Positions 34,675-43,600 of a stretch of 64,000 nucleotides of DNA are shown here, in pieces. The DNA is taken from NCBI RefSeq assembly GCF_950295315.1, contig NC_080164.1:112364447-112428446 (forward strand), given 5' to 3'. Below the pieces are notes generated by a model that saw only the letters and a list, made by a program, of their open reading frames with translations, had not been told where the DNA came from and did not search any database. Positions within the stretch are counted from its first letter, which is position 1. Each line of letters starts with the position of its first letter. Made by a program: the position numbers and the translations under genes. Origin of the DNA: Erinaceus europaeus (Eukaryota > Chordata > Mammalia > Eulipotyphla > Erinaceidae).

Positions 34675-37600
34675 TATAAAGGAAACACTGACAAAACAAT
34701 AGTATAAGAAGGGTACAACTCCACACAATTCCCACCATCAGAACTCCCCTCCCTTGACAGCTTTCCTATTCCCTCTGGGAGTATGGACCCAAGGTCATTG
34801 TGGGATGCAGAAGGTGGAAGGTCTGGCTTCTGTAATTGCTTCCCTGCTGAACATGGGTGTTGACAGGCCAATCAATACTCCCAGCCTGCCTCTCTCTTTC
34901 CCTAGTGGGGCGGGGTTCTGGGGAACTGGAGCTCCCGAACACATTGGTGGGGTTGTCTATCCAGGTTAGTCTGGTTGGCATCATGCTAGCATCTGGAACC
35001 TGGTGGCTGAAAAGAGAGTTAACATATAAAGCCAAACAAGTTGTTGACTAATCATGAACCTAAAGGCTGGAATAGTGCAGATGAAGAGTTGGGGGGTGGG
35101 GGGAGGAGTGTCTCCATTTTGTAGATAGCTAGTAGGCATATTTTAGTTATATTCCAAAGGGCCTGTGACTATACTAGTATTTTTTGTTTGTTTTTCCCTG
35201 GGCCTGAAATCTGATATGTAGGTGGATCCAAGTTATTGTCTGAGGAGATGATGTCATGGCTGGAAAAAGGACCAGTAAGCTGGATCATGGAAGAGAGTAG
35301 CTCCGAAATATGGAAAAGGTATATAAATATTGTTGACCGTCACTCCCATCGATTTGATCTGATCTGGGGCCCATATTGAACTTAGGAGCCTATGTGACCT
35401 CTGCAACCCTGTAGATCTGAGCTCACATTCTGTGGTCATCAGTAGGAATGTTCCAAGCTGCCCTAATATCAGGACCCATCTTCCTCAGGTGGAGCACAGA
35501 GTATGTTGTCCAGCCTCCCTTCAGAGTATGGAACATTCTCTTCAGTTATTGATCCAAGTTGAGGGCAAGGTCCTATGGGGGCCCACAAAGAGGTCTGTTG
35601 TGTTGTTCCTGATAGAGATAACTGGTAACAATGGAGAAAGGGATTTATTCAAGGTCTAGGCCCATCATGTCTGTTTGGGAATCTCAGGACTCCCTGAATA
35701 GGGCCCCAGTAGAATGGGCATTTTTATAAAATCTTGGTTAATGTTCAAATTGTTAGATTTGAAAATAGGGAAAAAAAAAAAAAAAAAGCCTTGCGTGGGC
35801 GGTACCTGTTTTCAAGCCTGGAGTGGGAGGGACCCCAGTTGAAGACTCGAGGGGTGGATCCCAGGTTCAAGTCTGGGGGTGGGACCAGGTTTCAAGCCTT
35901 CCAGTGGTGGGACAAGGGTTCAAGCTTCCCAGTGGCAGGACCCTTGTTTTTGAACATTAACCCTTGGCATGAAGCATAAGGACCGATGTAAAGATCCTGG
36001 TTCAAGGTCCGGCTCCCTACCTGCAGGGCGGGTCACTTCACAAAAGGTGAAGCAGGTCTTCAGGTGTCTTTCTATCCCCCTCTCATCTTCCCTTCCTCTC
36101 TCCATTTCTCTCTGTCCTATCCAATAACAATGATAACAACAATAATAATAACAATAATTATAAACAACAAGGGCAACAAAAGAGGAAAAAATAGCCTCCA
36201 GGAGCATAGTGGATTCCTAGTGTAGGCACCAAGCCCCAGCAATAACCCTGGAGGCAAAAAAAAAGAGAGAGAAGTTCCATTTTCTTTATGCCAGAAATTT
36301 CTCCTGAAAGACATACTTACTCATGAACACAAACAACTGTTCAATAATGATGTTTATGGCATCATTTTCCTAAAGGAACAATTTAATCCAAGTAATCCAA
36401 ATTCAAACCAAATCATCTAAATGACCACTGATAAAGAATTTTTTTTTAATGGGAGGCCAGCAGAAAGAGAAGGATGAATATAGGATGATCCCACTCATGG
36501 ACAGAAGTTGAGAAATAAGAAAAGAAGAGGAAACACAAAGCAGAACTTGGACTGGAGTTGGTATATTGCACCAAAGTAAAGGACTCTGGAATGGGGGATG
36601 GGTGTTCAGGTTCTGGAACCTGATGGTAGAGGAGGACCTAGATGGGGATGGGGGGAGCAGTGGGAGTAGATAGTTATGTCAAAAACTGAGAAATGTTACA
36701 CATGTACCAACTACTGTAGTTTACTGTTGACTGTAAACCATTAACCCCCTCAATAAAAAAGCATGGGGGGGGGGGGAGTTGGGCTGTAGAGCAGCGGGTT
36801 AAGCGCAGGTGGTGCTAAGCACAAGGACCCGCATAAGGATCCTGGTTCAAGCCCTGGCTCCCCACCTGCAGGGGTGTCGCTTCACAAGTGGTGAAACAGG
36901 TCTGCAGGTGTCTGTCTTTCTCTCCCTCTCTCTGCCTTCCCCCTCCCCTCTCCATTTCTCTCTGTCCTATCCAACAACAATGACAACAATAATAACTACA
37001 ACAATAAAACAAGGGCAACAAAAGGGAATAAATAAATAAAAATAAATATTAAAAAAAATTTTAAAAAAAGCATGGGGAACCAGGTGGTGCACCTGGTTGA
37101 GTGCACATGTTACAGCGCTGAATGACCTGGGTTCAAGCCCTTTGTCCCTACCTGCAGGTGGCAAGCTTTTCAAATGGTGAAGCAGTGCTGCAGATGTCTC
37201 TCTGTCTCTCTCCCTCTCTATCTTCCCATTCATCTCAATTTCTGGCTGTCTCTATACAATAAATAAAGATAGTAAAAATCACAAAAAAGAATTTTTTAAA
37301 TGAATTATAGTACAGCTCCACTAAGGAATATTAGCCATTAGATAAAGAATGAGGTAGATATCCAACAACCTTATTTACTGAACACACGTTCTGGTTCGCA
37401 ACTTGGATATAGAATAAATTCACATATTTAGAAAGCCAAATTATGAATATGCATATTAGTGTAATGTGTAAATGTGAAATGCTAAGAAGGGTGAACACAT
37501 TGCTGGTCATAGTTACGGTGATGGCACCATCTTGTGGCAACAGTGCAAATTGTCTGCAAGTTTCTTAATCAGAATCTTGATTGACTTTAAAATATATTCA

Positions 37601-40600
37601 CATTTTTAAACAAAAGTTTCAAGCTGGCCCACACTTCTTGAACACAGTTAACCAATCACTTTACTAAGCCACTGGCTATTATTCTGCAACTGAGCCACTG
37701 TTTCAAGTTCTTTCCCTTCCTTGAGTTTGCATTCCCAGCATGGTTATTACTGGGGTCCAGTGCCTGCATTAGACACCACAGCTTCTGGTAACCTCCCCCT
37801 TTCATTTTGATAGAGGGTAAATAACTGATAAAGATAGGAAGGAAGAGCTGGAGAACCATATGTGATGGTATTGCCTGCCTAGGCTTTTTAAAACACTTGC
37901 AGACTGTGAGCCAATGTCAGCAGATTTTTTAAAATTTTTATTTATGAAAAGGAAACATTGACTAAACCATAGAAGAAGAGGGGTACAACTCCACACAATT
38001 CCCACCACCAGAACTCTGTATCCCATCCTGATAGCTTTCCTATTCTTAACCTGCACTGATGTTCAGCCACAAATATGTCTGCTTTATGTGCTTTCAAATA
38101 GCATCTACAGGTAAAGGATTTTAAACATTTCTCTAGTTTTAGACCTATGCTGCTAATCAGATACTAGCACCATAAGAACTGATCTGTAAAGGAGTATACT
38201 TTGGACCAAGCTTCCTTTCCGGGTAGATTCCTACATCCTCTGTAATGACACTAAGAAACAATCACTTTAAATCACTGATACTTTAGTTTAAGCTCTGTTG
38301 TTTTCTTCACTCTGAGCTTGTATTTTCAAGCATCTGTTAGTTCCTAATAAGTCTACATTCACATTTGATTAACATTTTTAACTTCTATTTTATTCCTGAA
38401 TTAAACATATAATGGAGGTCTTCATTTATTCATGCTATGGCTACTGTAATGATTTTTAAACTGGCCTGTCTGAAGAACTCAGCATAAAGTGTAATAATGT
38501 ACATATGGTGATTAGGTTGTGTTTTTGCTCAAAAGATCTTAATTGCTACCTGCAGAGTGATGGAAAGCACATTAGCCTCAACCCTGTGTAAATGATGGAA
38601 TGAATGAAAGTCCAGCTCATGTCTATATCTCCCATGAGATTTCCTCAACACCTGTTCCTAGTAAAACACTAAACTCTTATAATGAAGAACTACCCTCACT
38701 TACACCCATCTAGTGACTAATAAATACCATGGAATTCAAAATAGTCCTATAATAAAATAGTGTTCACCAGAGTAGGACCTAGTGGGGGTTGAATTGTTAT
38801 GTGGAAAACTGGGAAATGGCACATATGTACAAACTATTGTACTTTACTGTTGACTGTAAACCATCAATTCCCTAATAAAGAAATTAAGAAAAGGAAAGTA
38901 TTCATAAGTTAAAAACAAACAAACTCCAAACCCATGAACTAGGCAGTGGTGCACCCCGTAGAGTGCACTTGTTAGTTACCATGTGCAAGGACCTGGGTTT
39001 ATCCTCTCATCCCCACCTGCAGGGACGTAACTTCAAGAGCAGTGAAGCAGGGCTGCAGGTAAATTCTCTCTTTCTCTCCTCTCCATCTCTTCCTCTCTTC
39101 TTTATTTCCCCCTGTCCTATCAAATAAAAGAAAGAGAAAGAAAGGAAGGAGTGAAGGAAGGAAGGAAGGAAGGAAGGAAGAGAGGAAGAAAGAAAGAGAG
39201 GAAGAAAGAAAGAAAGAAAGAAAGGAAGAAAGAAAGAAAGAAAGAGGGAAAGGAAAGAGAAAAAATGGCCGCTGGGAGCTATGGATGAGTTGTGCCAACA
39301 CCAAGCCCTAACAATAGCCCTAAGTAATGAAGAAAGAGAGGTAGGGAGGGAGGGGGAGAGAGGGGGGAGGAAAGAGAGAAAAAGAGAGAGAGAAAAAGAA
39401 AAAGAAGAAAGGAAAAAGAAAGAAAGACCATCTTTGGGAGGACTTTCACACTATATTACTGGCCCTGCATAAAGTATTTATCCTGAAGGTCAAATCAGGA
39501 CACTACATCTTTATTGCCCTTCCTCCAGGTATCAGTTCTCTTTACTAAACTAAAACAAACAACCCTAAGTTCATCATTAATTTTGGAAGATAGGCCTATA
39601 AAATTTCTGCTCCCATAAAACAATCTAGAAGCAACTGTGTCATGCACCTTTGGTGGGAAATCAGAACTGAGTGAATTGCCAGTCCATTGAGCTCAATTAA
39701 AATTCTTTGCCATGTAAACATCTAAGAATTTGTACTGTGGCATCACAAGGCTTGACTGGATCTCCTGAGTCAGAGTAATGTGGATTGAATGGCAAATATA
39801 TACAAAGATTTAAAAAGTCAGTGACAAGTCCACATAGAATTATTCTGGATTTTTTTTAGCATTCGGAAGGCATTCAGAGACTAGGAGTCACTATGGCAGG
39901 ATAATGATTCCACTTTAGGAATTAAAAACACACTTTCATCCAAATGGTTACAACATTCAGCAGCAGATGCATCTGAGGAGAACACTACTACCCTCTCATT
40001 TTCCCACACTCAAAACCCAAGTATATTATAGGTCTCTCCCTTTCCTAGGGATCTTACATTCTGGGTTCAAACTGCTTACTTTTTTTTTTCTAAGTGTGAC
40101 ACAGTGTGCAATGTATTTCTATTAATGAGTTCAGGGAAGTACCTACTGCAATACTATCAACTAAAATGAGGTAAGTGAGACTCAGGGAAGTAAATTACTT
40201 AAGGCTCCACTGACATTTCCTGAAATAAGAGGAACAGAATCCTGATTTACTGCTTCTCAGGTCAGTGCTTCGTTTGGCTTTACTTCTATATCCTTCATAT
40301 CTGTATCTATTTCAACCAACTTTTCCTTAGATCTTGCTCTTACTGGTCTCATTCACACATTTTTTTTTTCCATCAGGATCATTGCTGTTTGGTAACTACA
40401 TACTTTGTACTATATACTCCACTGTTACTGGTGGCCATTCCTCCCTCTTCTTCTTCTTCTTCTTTTTAAATTTTTAATTATTTTTTTAAATATTTATTCC
40501 CTTTTGTCACCCTTGTTGTTTTATTGTTGTGGTTATTATTGTTGTTATTAATGTCATCGTTGTTGGATAAGACAGAGAGAAATGGATAGAGGAGGGGAAG

Positions 40601-43600
40601 ACAGAGAGGGGGAGAGAAAGATAAACACCTGCAGACCTGCTTCACCACCTGTGAAGCTACTCCCCTGCAGGTGGGAGCCAGGGGCTCAAACTGGGATCCT
40701 TCCACTGGTCCTTGCGCTTTGCGCCACGTGCCCTTAACCCACTGCACCTGACTCCCCATTCCTCTTCTTCTTTTACATTTTTTGGTAGAGGGAGAGACAG
40801 AGAGAGACATAAAGGGCATAAAGGGGGGAAACAATGGTGCACCTGACTAAGCACTCACATTACAGTGTGCAAGGACCCAGGTTCAAGCCCCTGATCCCCA
40901 CCTGCAGGTGGGCGTTTCTCTGTCTCTCCCCTCCCTTCCCTGCCCCACTCAATTTCTCTCTGTTTCTATCCAATAATAAAGAAATAAAAATATTTAAAGA
41001 GGTGGAGATAAAGGGATAGAGGAAGGACCAACCAAATGATATCTAGCCCATGGCTCAGATGTTCTCTAGCCATTGATACAGACAAATATTTATATTATGA
41101 GTATTTATCTTGTATTGGTGTCCAAATCAGGTTTCAATCAGTGATATTTGACCTAGCTGACTGTCTGCTGGAGTTCCAGCAGACTATACTTGTAGCTTGT
41201 GGTTTAGCTAAACTTTACAGAGCCACTAAATATTACTTAAGTAAAAAAAGAGGATAAGGTTTATTGATATTGGGAGGGGGACAATATCAATACCTTACCA
41301 GGAATTATCGTGCGGTCTGTGTTCCTTTGGGCCCGACCTACTATGATGGTGGTGACATTCACTGTTGGTTTCTTAAGAATATTGGCTTTCTTCATCAATG
41401 GTTTCACTGGTGTTTGAGACTTGAGAACATTTGCAAGACTACTCGACAAAGATTGATTGATATACTCAGTTAAATTCAATATGACAGCTTGAGTTCTCCT
41501 TTCAACAACCAGTCCCACAAATTCTGTCAGACCTTTCTGAAAAAACTGAATGTCCGGGAGGGAGGCTTTTATCCATCCTGGTAGTGTAGCATTCAGTTCT
41601 GATATAGCTTCAGAAGCATGATAACACATTGCTGAAGTGTCATGGAGAGTTTTGTTAAGCAATGATAAATTGATGGAAAGATGGATAGACTTTGCTTCCA
41701 GTGCTTTAAATCTAGAAGTCAAGACCTGTAGTTGAAGGGTGTGGTTCCTTTCATTGGCAGATTTACCATTCTTTTTAAGTGACACAAAGTAAGGTATGAG
41801 TATCTTGGTCACTTTAGACTCCATATCTTGTAACCTAATGTCAAGGTTTTTTGTTAGCTTTGTGTCTGAGAGTACCTTTTCCTCCAAGTGATTCATATGT
41901 TCCTGCCATTGCATCATCTGCAAAGTAGTTTCATTGAACATCCGGTAAATCTTCTGAAAGCTGAGCTGACTTAGGTGTTTGTCTTCAATGAGGGCCACTA
42001 GCTCTTTGACAACTTGAAGGACAAAGTCATATCTCTGACTGTCATTGACCAGAGTATGAATGGAATTATTCAAATGTTGGAATTGAGCCAGAAATGCCAA
42101 AACTGTTTCCATATTCTGGGGACACTTATGATGGACATCAGGACTACCCTTCATTGTACTGAGAGTCACTTTCAGCATGTAGTTGTCCCGGATGAAGTCC
42201 ATGGCATTGTTTATAACTGTCATGGTCTTATTCAGGCCATCATCCAGCTCTGAGGCATATTCCATGATACGTCTGTCTAAGGCATCTGCACGACCCTGAA
42301 CTTCATTTCTAAGTAAGTTGTGTCTCCTTGTAAGTTCTTTGACTAGGACATTTAGGCTGTTCACAGCACTAGTGAGGTTATCTACCTTTCTCTTTGTGGC
42401 CACTTCCTCCTTGGGTTGCTCCTTGGTCTCCCTGAAGGACATGCCCCGCTCTAGTAAGGGCTGCAGGATCTCCATATCATAAGTCAGGTCACTGAGTTGC
42501 TCATCCATCTTGTCCAGCCTGCTGTCCATTGGAAAGAGGACCTCAGCCAGCGTCTGGTTTAAGACCTGTACATTCTCTTCTGTATCCTGGATTTGAAATT
42601 TAAAATCACTTCTGCATTTGGAAACCATGTTTTCACACTCTTCCCTGACAGCTTCTTTCTCCCTCTCTAAGGCAAGGGTGAGAGAGTTGATCTTGTTCTC
42701 TTGGGTGTATAGACTATCAGACACCTGTAGCACAAGCAAGCCCTGCCTCCTGATATCCTCCTGGAGAGTGGAAAGGTAGGCAGTAGCATTGCTGTTGATG
42801 GTCTCAGCAGTAGGTACACTCCTGGGACCTGCTGCTTGTGCCTCTGATAATAGATGCTCGTGGACTGCTTTCATTTTCACAAGAGTCTGATTGAGGGATT
42901 CAAAATACAGAAGACTTCTAGTGTGCTCCATTTCCAGAGCCCCTTGAAAGACAGCCTGTTTGGTCATCAGTTCTTTAATAGGCTTCACACATGTGAAAGC
43001 CATCTCTTTGCTTATATTTACAACCTGATTTTTCAGATCCAAGATGTCAGCAGAAGTGGGCCTCTTTTCCTCCTTTAATATAGACTGTTGCTGGGCTGCT
43101 AAGAGGACCAGGGATTCATTCACTTGTTGAATTGACTGTCTGGTGTTCTCCAGGTCCTCGGAGAGACGCGATACAGTCTTGAAGAGCTGAGCTACTGTCT
43201 CTTGCATCTCATTCTGAAAGATTTGTAATTGTTCTCTTACCACGTCCTTCACAAAATCACTCATGCTTTTGGATTTTAAGACTACAGAAAAAAAATAATA
43301 AATGTCAGTGAGCGGAAGTATGATGTTAATTATTTGAGATGTCACATATCTCTAAAAAGAAAAGCACAAAAGGCTAAGTACTAATAACTTCTAACCACAG
43401 CAGCCTTCCTGATTCTATTATAGGACCAGTGAAATCTAGCTTATTTACATAGTGTATTTTGCCATGTGTGAGACCCAGGTTTGAGCCCGGCCCCACTATA
43501 TTGAGGCTGTGATTTCTTAATCTCTCTGCCTCTCTATAAAAAAATGTTTACTTATGGAATTTAATAAACTACTGTAGTTTATGCAAGGGGAGTATCTTCC

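Larger units (their letters stand above)
32475..41298 (-). other. MMRN1 intron 6
   Basis: 8.8 kb. About half repeats: three L1 3' ends, two R copies, several SINEs, two polypurine tracts and a minisatellite. No additional exon recognised. Confidence 0.8.
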
